From contig NZ_QQTY01000001.1 of NCBI RefSeq assembly GCF_003670115.1, forward strand, positions 310,001-374,000: a stretch of 64,000 nucleotides of DNA, read 5' to 3'. This DNA comes from Natronorubrum halophilum (lineage in GTDB: Archaea; Halobacteriota; Halobacteria; Halobacteriales; Natrialbaceae). Below, in pieces: positions 1 to 8,630 of the stretch. The notes under the pieces were generated by a model. The model was given only the letters and a program-made list of their open reading frames with translations, searched no databases and was not told the origin of the DNA. Every line of letters begins with the position of its first letter. Within the stretch, counting starts at the first letter, position 1. A program made the translations under genes and the position numbers.

Positions 1-200
1 AAAACCGCGTTCGCGGTCGTCGGCCGGAGGACGCGCTCCTCGAGTCGTGGGCGGAGCCGCTCGGTCAGCAGCTTCGACCCGTACCAGACCACGATCACCG
101 CGAGGACGGCGAACACCCACGAGAGCTCGAGGCCGTCGACGACGTCCCCGAGTTGCGCTACCCTGTCAGCTCCGTCGGACGACGACAGTGAGGGCGACAC
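1..200 (-). CDS. MscS-type mechanosensitive channel, N-terminus (partial)
   Basis: The first 66 codons of a gene read leftward off the window edge. The start is GTG at 200; the same frame has a TGA a few codons upstream, so the protein cannot begin much earlier. The visible part has a short polar N-terminus, one hydrophobic helix (LELSWVFAVLAVIVVWYG, about residues 28-45) and then a basic segment, LLTERLRPRLEERVLRPTTA. A single helix followed by this type of basic linker is how many haloarchaeal small-conductance mechanosensitive channels begin. The pore helix and beta domain lie outside the window, so the family call rests on resemblance of the N-terminus only. Confidence 0.5.
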   Translation of the reverse strand, partial: MSPSLSSSDGADRVAQLGDVVDGLELSWVFAVLAVIVVWYGSKLLTERLRPRLEERVLRPTTANAV

Positions 201-290
201 TGGGTGGCTCTTCCGCCGGCGTCAGAAAAAGGCTCTTCGTGGCAACAGCCGGGTCGCCTCGAGCGGGGAGCAACGGCGATTTTCGGATCG

Positions 291-842
291 TCACATGAAG
301 CCGCGGTCGACCTCGTCGTCCTCGATCAGGTCCTCGAGTTCCGCGCTCAACAGTTCCTCGGCCTCCTCGAAGCGCTCGGCGAGATCCTCGAGTTCGTCTG
401 GTCGGTCGTACTGATCGTACTCCATCGGGCCGAACGCGGGGCTCTCGACGGCGTCCATGATGTCGTCGAAGAGATCCTGCGGTCGAGTCGGCGCGTCCGC
501 GTGCGTCTCGAGGACCGTCTCGAGGCGCTTCGAGACGGTTTCGGCCTGTGCTTCGTCCTCGGGCGGGGACTGGACGGCGAAGCGACCGCCCGAGTCCCCC
601 GTCGGCATGAACGAGCCGATTTCGTCGTCGAGACTGCGGGCGACCCGGGTGCCGACGCCGCGAACCTCGAAGGGGTTCTTCGCGTACGTTTTCAGGAAGA
701 AGACCCCGGCGCGAGGGTGCGCGAGGTACATGTCTTCGCCGACGCCGCCGGCGCGGTCACCGGCGACCGCGCGCCAGTTTTCGGGATCGACGTTCCGCTC
801 GGTGACGTCCTCGAGTATGTCCTGCCAGTCGCGAATCCGCAT
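291..842 (-). CDS. Conserved haloarchaeal hypothetical protein (183 aa)
   Basis: Acidic soluble protein of 183 residues, starting MRIRDWQDILEDVTERNVDPENW. It has no membrane segment, signal peptide or cysteine. The N-terminal half (about residues 1-80) looks like a compact alpha/beta domain with a GEDMYLAHPRAGVFFLKTYA stretch. The C-terminal third is strongly acidic and predicted helical, rich in Glu and Asp (DELEDLAERFEEAEELLSAE), possibly a coiled coil. The length and regular codon use argue that it is a real gene, probably of a family restricted to haloarchaea. I do not recognise a function. It is transcribed away from the small membrane gene at 1003. Confidence 0.75.
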   Translation of the reverse strand: MRIRDWQDILEDVTERNVDPENWRAVAGDRAGGVGEDMYLAHPRAGVFFLKTYAKNPFEVRGVGTRVARSLDDEIGSFMPTGDSGGRFAVQSPPEDEAQAETVSKRLETVLETHADAPTRPQDLFDDIMDAVESPAFGPMEYDQYDRPDELEDLAERFEEAEELLSAELEDLIEDDEVDRGFM

Positions 843-1002
843 ACTCGTCCGTTACGACGCGGGCAGAATGAACGTATCGGTCGTGGCGAACAGTGAGAGA
901 CGCCGACTGGAAGCGATCGGTTCCGGATCCCCGGCCGCGGCGCGATCGAACCGAAAGGGATACGACGGCCCCGCCGACAGGGCGAGTAATCGACGTTTGA
1001 CC

Positions 1003-1278
1003 ATGTCCGGCCGTCACTCACTCTCGCTCGTCGAACTGTTTCGCGCGACACCAGCCAAAACCTCGCTTCTCGCGTTCGGCCCGCTCGTACTGGCGCTCGG
1101 ACAGTTAGGGAACAGTTACGCCAACAACATCTCGCCCGCCGTCTCGATCGGGTTCGCGGTCGTGATGGTCGCGTTCGCCGTCATCGCGACGCGCCACCAC
1201 GCGGCCGAGCATCGACTGCGACGACTCGAGGGCGAGATCGACGCCGATCGCGAGTCGCCGTTCGATGCGACCCGGTGA
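1003..1278 (+). CDS. Small two-helix membrane protein (91 aa)
   Basis: Short membrane protein starting MSGRHSLSLVELFRATPAK; I chose the ATG at 1003 because the reading frame further upstream is Arg/Ser-rich and looks non-coding. It has two hydrophobic segments, about residues 21-33 and 45-62 (VSIGFAVVMVAFAVIATRHH), then a charged tail with a short coiled-coil-like stretch (AEHRLRRLEGEIDADRES). The stop codon touches the end of the convergent SPW-repeat gene with no gap. No family is recognised. The topology suggests a small cytoplasmic-membrane protein with a charged cytosolic tail. Confidence 0.65.
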   Translation: MSGRHSLSLVELFRATPAKTSLLAFGPLVLALGQLGNSYANNISPAVSIGFAVVMVAFAVIATRHHAAEHRLRRLEGEIDADRESPFDATR

Positions 1279-1854
1279 TCAGGCCCGCGCGGAATCGGTC
1301 GCGACGCTCCGTGCGTCTCGAGCGTCGTAGGCGTTGTAACCGGCCAGCCCCGCGATGAGTAGGCCGGAGGCGAGCGTGCTCCAGAACGGGCTCTCCGTCA
1401 GCCCGATCCCGGCCGGCATCTCGAAGAGCGCCGGCGCGATGATCAACCAGACCCCGAGCAGTGCGACCAGCCCCGAAACCCCGACGCTGAGGGGGATGTC
1501 GTTGGCGAGTCGATAGGAGTTGTAGCTGCCGGCGACGAAGACGACGGCACCGACGAGGACGTTGTTCCAGAACGCGGCCTGCGAGACGTCGTAGACGATC
1601 ACGACCGACAGGGCGACCCACGCGCCGATGATGGCGACGATCGCGCTGATGACCGAGAGCTTACGCCGGCGTTCCTCGTTTGCGATCTGCGTCGAGTCGT
1701 CGCGATTGTCGCGCCCGGGATCGTCCCGATCGCCGACGCCGGTTCCCGAGTCGACATCGTCGGACGGCGATCGTGCTCGCTCTTCCCGTCCGACTCCACC
1801 CTCGGTTCCGCTCGCCGTCTCCGGGTTGCGGTCGTCTCCGTTCGAATCACTCAT
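1279..1854 (-). CDS. SPW-repeat membrane protein
   Basis: About 191 residues from the ATG at 1854 (MSDSNGDDRN); a longer frame upstream lacks support. The first 60 residues are a disordered acidic tail. It is followed by four hydrophobic helices arranged as two repeats: SQAAFWNNVLVGAVVFVAGS and SPFWSTLASGLLIAGLAGYN. This S-x-F-W...G-x-x-x-x-x-G-x-Y pattern is that of the SPW repeat family (PF03779), found in bacterial and archaeal membrane proteins of unknown role. It is convergent and contiguous with the gene ending at 1278. Cellular function is unknown. Confidence 0.8.
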   Translation of the reverse strand: MSDSNGDDRNPETASGTEGGVGREERARSPSDDVDSGTGVGDRDDPGRDNRDDSTQIANEERRRKLSVISAIVAIIGAWVALSVVIVYDVSQAAFWNNVLVGAVVFVAGSYNSYRLANDIPLSVGVSGLVALLGVWLIIAPALFEMPAGIGLTESPFWSTLASGLLIAGLAGYNAYDARDARSVATDSARA

Positions 1855-2061
1855 GGCGAAGACGAGTTCATCGCAGTCGGCCAAAAACGGCCCCGACCGT
1901 TCCACGACACGGTGACGAAATCCGCGAGTAATCAGCGATTACGCTGACCCGTTTCGATCGGTGACACGGAAATGGCGCTCAGCGCCGATCCGCTTCCCTC
2001 GAGCGCGCCACCCCGAACGCGACCGATAGCGTTTTTGACCGCTCGCCCGTGACGAATACTC

Positions 2062-4800
2062 GTGTACGTACGCGGAAGCGTCGCGGGCGAGGTGGAACTG
2101 CGTTCGGTGTCGACCAGTTACGGCGAGAGCGACCTCGCCGAGGTGCCGTTGCGCCTCGCGGCCGACAGCGGGGACGATCGGTCGACACAACGGACGCTCG
2201 CCGGAGCCGGCGCGGAGCCGGAACTCGAGGACGACCGCGAGACCACGACGGTAACGCTCTGGAACAAGTGGGCCGAGTCGGCCGACTACCTCGAGCCGGG
2301 GATGGAACTGCTCGTCACCGACGCCAAAGAAGACGAGTATCAGGGGGAGACCCGGTACGCGACGACGGGCGACTCCTACGTCGTCGTCGAGCCGAGCTTT
2401 CTGGTCAACGTGACGTCGATCCGCAACTGGGTGCAGTGTCCCCGACTGTATTATCTGAACAAGCTCTCCGGCGTGCCGCTGAACTACCCCGTCGTGAAGG
2501 GGACGCTCGTCCACGAGGTCTTCGGGGATCTGCTGCGCGATCGAGACCTGGAGGAGTCGATCGACGCCCGCGTGGACGAACGCGGGCTCGAGCTCGGCCT
2601 GCTCGGCGAAACGGCCGAGTCCGTCGCCGAGGACGTTCGGGAGAACGCGACGGCCATCGAAGGCTGGCTCGAGCAGGGCCGACTCACCGAGGAGGACAGC
2701 TGGCGCTCGGAACAGCTACTCATCAGCGAGACGTTCGGGATCCGCGGGCGCGCCGACGCCATCCGACGCGGCGCGCCGGTCGAACTCAAGACGGGCAAGA
2801 ACCTCAAGAAAGAGCCCCGGTTCAAGGACAAGGTCCAGGCCGCCTGTTACGCGCTCTTGCTCGAGGAACACGGCGGCGAGGTCGATACCGGAACGCTGCT
2901 CTACACGAAGAACTCGGTGCTCGATCGCAACGAGGAGACCGGCGATCTCACTCCCGCGAAGGACTTCTCGATGGGCGACGGGCTGTTGAAGTTCGTCGTC
3001 CGGGAGCGCAACGAACTCGCTGCGATGGAGATCGCGGGCGACGTTCCGACCGGATACGAGGGGTCAGCGAAGTGCGAGTACTGCTTCGAACAGGACACCT
3101 GCATGGTCGTCTCGGGCCGACTCGACCAGGAGTCCAAGGCCGGCCAGATCGGCACCCCCCTTCCCGAGGACGAACGCGACTACTTCGATCGGTTCTACCG
3201 GGCGATCGAGGAAGAGCGCCGGGAGGTCCACCGCGAGTACGCCAAGCTCTGGGAACAGAGCGCACAGGAGCGAGCCGACGACGACCGCGCGCTGATCGAC
3301 CTCGAGTTCGTCGAAAAACGACCGCTCGAGGGGGGACGGTGGGAGCTTCGGGCGCGGCGGACGAGCGGGGCGAACTCGAAGCTCCGCGAGGGCGATCTGG
3401 TGCTCGCGAGCGACGGACACCCGATCCGGGGCGACTCCGAGCTCGCGAGGATCGAGCGATTAGACGACGAGGTCGTCCTGACGACCGACGAACCCGTCGA
3501 GGTCACTCGCCTCGACGTCTATCCGTCGGAGCTGACGACCGATCGGCTGCTCGTCGCGATGCACGACGCACTTCTGAAGGGCGACGAGCGTCGCAAGGAC
3601 ATCCTGTTCGGGCGGGCCGAGCCGGAGTTCGAGACGCTCGAGGAGACCTTCATCGACAACAACGCGGCCCAGAACGAGGCCGTGACGAACGCCGTCGGGG
3701 CGAACGACTGCGCGCTGATCCACGGCCCGCCGGGGACCGGGAAGACGTACACCATCGCCCGCGCGATCCGCGCGATGGTCGAACGCGGCGAGCGCGTTCT
3801 GCTCTCGGCCTTTACGAATCGCGCGGTGGACAACGCCCTCGAGGCGCTGCTCGAGCAGTTGGAAGACGTCGTCGAAGCCGAACGGGTCGTCCGCGTCGGC
3901 TCCGAGAGCGGCATCCGCGACGATATGGAGCCGTACCGTCTCGAGCGCGCTGGCGACCCCGAGGACCGCGTCGCCGAGTTGCAGAACGCGCAGGTGGTCG
4001 CGGCGACGACGGCGACCTGCGGCTCGCGGGTGATGAAAGAGCAGGCGTTCGACGTCGCGCTGGTCGACGAGGCCGCCCAGTTGACGGAACCGGGAACCTG
4101 CGCGGCGATCAACCTGGCCGAGCGGTTCGTCCTCGTCGGCGACCACGAGCAACTGCCGCCGGTCGTCCGCGCCGAGAACGACCTCACCGAGTCGCTGTTC
4201 GAACGCCTCGTCGACCTCCACCCCGACGCCGGCGTCATGCTCGACCGCCAGTACCGGATGAACCAGCGGATTCAGGTCTTCGCCTCGACCGAGTTCTACG
4301 ACGGCGAGCTTCGACCCGCGACGCCCGAGGTTGCGGGTCGGACACTGGACGACCTCGAGGGGGTTTCCCGGAACGACCTTCCCGACGCCCTGCAGGACCC
4401 CGTCACGTTCGTCGATGTCGAGGGCGACGGCGGCCGGTACACCGACAGCGAGGAGGCCGCGCGGATCGCCGACCTCATCGAGACCTACGAAGCCGCGGGC
4501 CTCGGCCGAACCGATATCGGCGTCATCGCTCCCTTCCGCGCCCAGGTGTCCGAAATCTCGAGTCACGTTCCCGACGACGTCTCCGTGGACACCGTCGACC
4601 GCTTCCAGGGCTCGAGCCAGGAGGTCATCATCGTCTCCTTTACGGCGACGGGAACGCTCGAGGGGCCGATCTTCGAGGACTACCGGCGGATCAACGTCGC
4701 GCTGACGCGGCCGAAGCGCGCGCTCGTCCTCGTCGGCGACTCGGCCGCGTTAGCGTCCGATCCCGTCTACGAGCGGATGCTCGAGTGGGCGAGCGCGTAG
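2062..4800 (+). CDS. Dna2-like Fe-S nuclease / superfamily 1 DNA helicase
   Basis: A 912-residue fusion of a RecB/Cas4-type nuclease and an SF1B helicase, the architecture of eukaryotic Dna2 and its archaeal relatives, which process flaps and resected DNA ends. The nuclease half has the PD-(D/E)XK residues D232 and E241-L-K243, plus four cysteines positioned to bind a 4Fe-4S cluster: C126 in VQCPRLYYL and C338, C341, C347 in CEYCFEQDTC. The helicase half has Walker A GPPGTGKT (555-562), DEAAQ (669-673), a GDHEQLPPVV motif, LDRQYRM and the C-terminal VDRFQGSSQEV and NVALTRPK motifs. No key residue is missing. The GTG at 2062 is the first possible start because TGA lies in frame just upstream. 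It appears to be monocistronic. Confidence 0.93.
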   Translation: MYVRGSVAGEVELRSVSTSYGESDLAEVPLRLAADSGDDRSTQRTLAGAGAEPELEDDRETTTVTLWNKWAESADYLEPGMELLVTDAKEDEYQGETRYATTGDSYVVVEPSFLVNVTSIRNWVQCPRLYYLNKLSGVPLNYPVVKGTLVHEVFGDLLRDRDLEESIDARVDERGLELGLLGETAESVAEDVRENATAIEGWLEQGRLTEEDSWRSEQLLISETFGIRGRADAIRRGAPVELKTGKNLKKEPRFKDKVQAACYALLLEEHGGEVDTGTLLYTKNSVLDRNEETGDLTPAKDFSMGDGLLKFVVRERNELAAMEIAGDVPTGYEGSAKCEYCFEQDTCMVVSGRLDQESKAGQIGTPLPEDERDYFDRFYRAIEEERREVHREYAKLWEQSAQERADDDRALIDLEFVEKRPLEGGRWELRARRTSGANSKLREGDLVLASDGHPIRGDSELARIERLDDEVVLTTDEPVEVTRLDVYPSELTTDRLLVAMHDALLKGDERRKDILFGRAEPEFETLEETFIDNNAAQNEAVTNAVGANDCALIHGPPGTGKTYTIARAIRAMVERGERVLLSAFTNRAVDNALEALLEQLEDVVEAERVVRVGSESGIRDDMEPYRLERAGDPEDRVAELQNAQVVAATTATCGSRVMKEQAFDVALVDEAAQLTEPGTCAAINLAERFVLVGDHEQLPPVVRAENDLTESLFERLVDLHPDAGVMLDRQYRMNQRIQVFASTEFYDGELRPATPEVAGRTLDDLEGVSRNDLPDALQDPVTFVDVEGDGGRYTDSEEAARIADLIETYEAAGLGRTDIGVIAPFRAQVSEISSHVPDDVSVDTVDRFQGSSQEVIIVSFTATGTLEGPIFEDYRRINVALTRPKRALVLVGDSAALASDPVYERMLEWASA

Positions 4801-4885
4801 GATCGCCGCCCGGCGGCCAGCGCTCACCCGATCTTCCAGGGCCGAGGTCGCGATCACTTTTCCCGCCCGCCGCCGAATCGACCGC

Positions 4886-6142
4886 ATGGAGATTCCACTG
4901 GGCACCGGAGCGCTCGACCTCACGCGCCCGGACTGTGAGCTAACGGTCGCTACAGCGCCCGGCGGCGAACCAGTCGACGTCCGGGCGGCCGCCGAACGCG
5001 CGCTCGAGGAGCCGCTCGGCCCGTCCCTCGAGTCCCGCGTCGATCCCGACGGTGACGTTGCGATCGTCGTCACGGATATCACCCGCAAAGCGCCGGACGA
5101 CGTGCTTCTGGACGTGTTACTCGAGCGCTTGGCAGAGTGTGGCGTCGCACGCGAGCAGGTGACCGTCGTCGTCGGCCTCGGTCTCCACCGACCGATGACC
5201 GACGCGGAACTCGAGGACATGCTCGGTCCCCACGCCGATCTGGCGGTCAACCACGATCCCGAGTCGGTCGTCGAAGTCGGGACGGTCGCCTCGGGTTCGA
5301 GCGGCGAAGCCGCGACCGGGGCCGAGATTCCCGTCGAAATCGGCGAACCCGTCGCGAACGCCGGGACGGTGCTCTCGACCGGCGTGGTCGAGCCCCACCA
5401 GTACGCTGGATTCAGCGGGGGCGCGAAGACCGTCGTCATCGGCGCGGGCAGCGAGTCCCTGATCCGCTACACGCACGGGCCGGAGATGCTCGCCCGCGAG
5501 GGCGTCCGACTCGGCCGCGTCGAGGGGAACCCCTTCCGGGAAACCGTCGACGAGGCCGGCGACCTCGCCGGCGTCGACTTCTCGGTGAACCTGACCCACG
5601 GCCCCGCGGGCGTCCTCGGCGTCCGCGCCGGGGAGGGGAGACGGGTCGTCCGGGAACTCGCTGCAGTCGCTCGAGGGGCCCTCTCGGTGCCGATCGATCG
5701 CGAGTTCGACGCCGTCGTCTGCGGCGTCGGCGCGCCGAAAGACGCGACTCTCTACCAGGCGACGCGCGCGGCGACGTACGTCGCGCTCGGCGACCGAAAC
5801 CCGCTCCGGGACGGCGGTCGACTCGTCGTTCCCGCCGAGCTTTCGGAGGGTGCCGGCGACGGAACCGGCGAAGAGCGGTTCTACCGACGGTTACGTGAGG
5901 CGAGCGACGCCGAATCGTTGTACCGCGAGATGCGGTCGGGCTACGCGGCCGGTGCCCAGCGCGCGTTCGTCGTCGCTCGAGTGCTCCGGGATCACGACCT
6001 GTACGTGACGAACAGCGAGGTTCCCGACGTCGTCGAGACGTGTCTCATGCACGCCGCAGACGACGTTGCGGACGCGCTCGAGGCGGGGAGCGAGGTGCTC
6101 GTGGTGCCGGACGCGCTACACACGCTGCTCGTCGACGGCTGA
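4886..6142 (+). CDS. larA: LarA-family nickel-pincer racemase (lactate racemase-like)
   Basis: 418 residues, the usual LarA length. LarA enzymes use a nickel-pincer nucleotide (NPN) cofactor bound to a lysine to racemise or epimerise alpha-hydroxy acids. The residues known from Lactiplantibacillus LarA are all visible: a VTDITRKAP segment with D64 and R67, H101 in GLGLHRP, H171 in EPHQYAGFSGG, K181 (the cofactor lysine) and H197 in YTHGPE. The H171-K181-H197 spacing matches the reference enzyme. The cofactor-making LarB, LarC and LarE are not in this window, so they must come from elsewhere. LarA homologues act on several hydroxy acids, so D/L-lactate is only one possible substrate. Start ATG 4886 (MEIPLGTGAL). 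Confidence 0.88.
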   Translation: MEIPLGTGALDLTRPDCELTVATAPGGEPVDVRAAAERALEEPLGPSLESRVDPDGDVAIVVTDITRKAPDDVLLDVLLERLAECGVAREQVTVVVGLGLHRPMTDAELEDMLGPHADLAVNHDPESVVEVGTVASGSSGEAATGAEIPVEIGEPVANAGTVLSTGVVEPHQYAGFSGGAKTVVIGAGSESLIRYTHGPEMLAREGVRLGRVEGNPFRETVDEAGDLAGVDFSVNLTHGPAGVLGVRAGEGRRVVRELAAVARGALSVPIDREFDAVVCGVGAPKDATLYQATRAATYVALGDRNPLRDGGRLVVPAELSEGAGDGTGEERFYRRLREASDAESLYREMRSGYAAGAQRAFVVARVLRDHDLYVTNSEVPDVVETCLMHAADDVADALEAGSEVLVVPDALHTLLVDG

Positions 6143-6208
6143 ACGGTATCGAGCGGCCGCGTTCGGGACGCAAAACTGCGGGCGAAACGGCCGGTCAGCG
6201 TGACGGAG

Positions 6209-8134
6209 TTAGCGCTCGTGCCGTGCCGCCGCCGGAAGCGTAAACGAAAACGTCGCTCCCTCGCCGGGTTCGGCGTCGACCCAGATCTCGCCGCCGTGGC
6301 GCTCGACGACCCGCCGACAGAGCGCGAGTCCGATACCGGTTCCGCGGTACTCCGTGCGGCTGTGAAGACGCTGAAACACCTCGAACACGCGCTCTTGATC
6401 CTCGGGATCGATGCCGATGCCCTCGTCGCGGACCGATACGCTCCATCGGTTCCCGCGACGCTCGGCTCCAACGTGAATACGGGGCGGATCGTCTCCACTG
6501 TACGTGATCGCGTTACTCAGGAGGTTCTGGAAGACCTGTCGCAACTGACCGGCATCGCCCTCGACGCGGGGGAGTTCGTCGGTCGTAACCTCCGCGTCGG
6601 TCTCCTCGACCTGAAGACGGAGGGTCTCGAGGACGTCCTCGAGCACGCGATCGAGATCGACCGGCTCGAACGGTTCGCCCTGCGTTTCCACGCGCGAGTA
6701 CTCGAGAAGGCCCTCGATCATCTCGCGCATTCGATCCGCGCCGTCGATGGCGAACTCGAGGAACTCCTCGCCGTCCGAATCGAGTGCATCGGCGTACCGT
6801 CTCTCGATGAGTTGCAGGTAACTGGAGACCATCCGGAGGGGTTCCTGGAGGTCGTGGCTGGCGGCGTAGGCGAACTGCTCTAACCGTTCGTTCGACGCCT
6901 CCAGTTTGCGTTCGCGCTTTCGGCGGTTCGTAATATCGCGAGCGATGCCGATCATATACTCTCGATCCAATTCGACGTGGGCGACGTTGACCTCTACCGG
7001 AAAGGTCGTCCCGTCCTTCCGTTCGTGTTCTCCGGTGATGGTGACCGCGCCTTCGGTCTTGACGTCCTCGACGTGGGGTCCCCACGCTTCGAGGTCGTCG
7101 AACCGCCGCTCGATATCCGGAACCGATAACTCGAGCAGTTCCGCTCGATCGTAGCCGAGGCGACGGCAAGCCGTCTCGTTGACGTCGATGAACGCCCCCG
7201 ACTGCGGATCGATGACCAACACGCTGTCGTGGGAGTAATTGACCAGGGTTCGAAACAGTTCGCGCTCTCGTTCGCGCTCCTTGCGCTCGGTGACGTCCCG
7301 GAAGTAGACCGACAGTCCCGTCTTCGAGGGATAGGCTCGCACCTCGAACCAGCTGTCGAGCGGGTCCGGATAGTACCCCTCGAACGAGACGGTTTCCTGT
7401 CTGTACATCGCCCGTTCGTACTGCGGTTTGAGCTGCTGGTGGGTCGCCTCGGGAAACACGTCCCACACGTTCTTTTTGACCAGCGTTCGGTTCTCGGGAT
7501 TGATCAACTCGTGGGCGTGCTCGTTGAGGTACGTGAAGTTCCACGTCTCGTCGAGTGCGAAGAACGCGTCCGAGATGCGGCCGTAGCTCTCCTCGAGTTC
7601 GTGTTTGGTCCGTTCGTTCTCGATCGCCGTCGCGAGGATGTTCGCAACGCTCTGGACGAACGTCGCGTCGTGTTCCGTGAACGTCCGTTGCTCCGTGGCG
7701 TAGCTTCCCAGGACGCCCCACGGATCCGTAACCGAGCCGATGATCACGCTGATCCCGCTGACGACGCCGTGATCCGCGAGCAACGCCGGTTCGGAAAGTC
7801 GCTCTTCGGCCTCCAGATCGTCGACGATGATCGGCTGTTCGGTGAGCAGCGTATAACCTGCCTGAGAGTCGCGATTTGCGGGTACCGTCGCCGCCTCGAT
7901 CTCCTCGTCGCGCCATCCGTCGCCCGCTCTGAGGAGGAGTTCGTCACCGCCGGGAAGCAACTCGAGAACCTCCGTGTACTCGTTGTCGAGCGTTTCGGTA
8001 ACGGCAACCGAGGCGTCGGATAGTACTCGATCGAGCGCATCGGTTTCGAGCGCTCGCTGCCCGAGTTCAGCAACGACTTCCTGCTGGCGAACCCGCCGGT
8101 GGAGTTCCGCGTTGGCGTCGGAAGTCGAATCCAT
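6209..8134 (-). CDS. GAF/PAS sensor histidine kinase
   Basis: About 641 residues from the ATG at 8134 (MDSTSDANAE); an upstream GTG would add 33 residues coming from AT-rich promoter-like DNA and is not favoured. Domains in order: short coiled coil, GAF-like domain (about 15-180, ending in FVQSVANILATAIENER), PAS domain (about 185-310, FFALDETWNFTYLNEHAHEL), second PAS S-box (about 315-435, VLVIDPQSGAFIDVNETACR), HisKA with the phospho-accepting His in FAYAASHDLQEPLRMV, and HATPase_c with NLLSNAITYS, DEGIGIDPED and GTGIGLALCRR. There is no membrane segment, so it is a cytosolic sensor. No response regulator lies next to it, so it is an orphan kinase with unknown signal. Confidence 0.92.
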   Translation of the reverse strand: MDSTSDANAELHRRVRQQEVVAELGQRALETDALDRVLSDASVAVTETLDNEYTEVLELLPGGDELLLRAGDGWRDEEIEAATVPANRDSQAGYTLLTEQPIIVDDLEAEERLSEPALLADHGVVSGISVIIGSVTDPWGVLGSYATEQRTFTEHDATFVQSVANILATAIENERTKHELEESYGRISDAFFALDETWNFTYLNEHAHELINPENRTLVKKNVWDVFPEATHQQLKPQYERAMYRQETVSFEGYYPDPLDSWFEVRAYPSKTGLSVYFRDVTERKERERERELFRTLVNYSHDSVLVIDPQSGAFIDVNETACRRLGYDRAELLELSVPDIERRFDDLEAWGPHVEDVKTEGAVTITGEHERKDGTTFPVEVNVAHVELDREYMIGIARDITNRRKRERKLEASNERLEQFAYAASHDLQEPLRMVSSYLQLIERRYADALDSDGEEFLEFAIDGADRMREMIEGLLEYSRVETQGEPFEPVDLDRVLEDVLETLRLQVEETDAEVTTDELPRVEGDAGQLRQVFQNLLSNAITYSGDDPPRIHVGAERRGNRWSVSVRDEGIGIDPEDQERVFEVFQRLHSRTEYRGTGIGLALCRRVVERHGGEIWVDAEPGEGATFSFTLPAAARHER

Positions 8135-8630
8135 TCTATGGCTGCTAATAGAGATCGACGTGTAAAGCCTTCTGTGTGGCATCATCGATATGTTATAGAT
8201 TTGACCCCGATCGATTGAATTCGAGGTGGCCACCCGTGCGGTTCGCTACGGACGGCTACGCAACCGCTCGAGGGAGACGTCCCGTGATCGGGTGGCACTG
8301 CGTGTAATCGCGCTGAACCGTCCGAACGCCACCGATGACAGCGAGACACGATCGAAACCGCGAACTCGTCGCTTCGCCGACCTCGGGCCGCGATCGTATC
8401 CGCGAAACCGTCGACCGACGCGGCGAGCTACGCCGACGAATAGTCCGCCTTCCCTTCGTCGTCGCTCGTTCGGATCCAGTACACTCGAGCGGCGGGCGGG
8501 TGCATGTCCCCCTCGTCCTCGAGGTTGCTCCGAAGTCCCCGAACCTCGCCCGAGTCTTATCGACTCGTGCGAGCGAATACGTCCACTGTCTCCGGTTACC
8601 GGCTCCGACGACCTCGTGGGTCGGTTCGCG
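8135..8630. other. Intergenic region with kinase promoter
   Basis: About 500 bases between the kinase start and the stop of the AIR synthase-like gene. The part next to the kinase (8135-8220) is AT-rich and contains tatgttatagattt-type sequence, a plausible promoter on the minus strand. The rest is high-GC with no convincing gene apart from the possible micro-ORF at 8428-8505. No RNA gene or repeat was recognised. Confidence 0.5.
8428..8505 (-). CDS. Possible micro-protein (25 aa)
   Basis: A 25-codon frame (MHPPAARVYWIRTSDDEGKA, ending DYSSA) in an otherwise empty stretch. In favour: acidic, protein-like composition with Tyr and Trp rather than the Arg/Ser-rich look of shadow frames. The same frame stays open upstream for 17 codons to a TAA, with LRSNLEDEGD just before the Met. 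Against: very short, no clear promoter and no recognised relative. It could also be the tail of a degraded gene. Confidence 0.2.
   Translation of the reverse strand: MHPPAARVYWIRTSDDEGKADYSSA

Noticed and set aside
2049-4943. Very long Arg/Gly-rich frame (964 codons) overlapping the Dna2-like gene, and an 841-codon one at 44845-47370
   Set aside because: Composition (Arg, Gly, Pro, Ser) is that of a shifted frame in high-GC DNA; the overlapping frames carry clear helicase, MFS and methyltransferase motifs.
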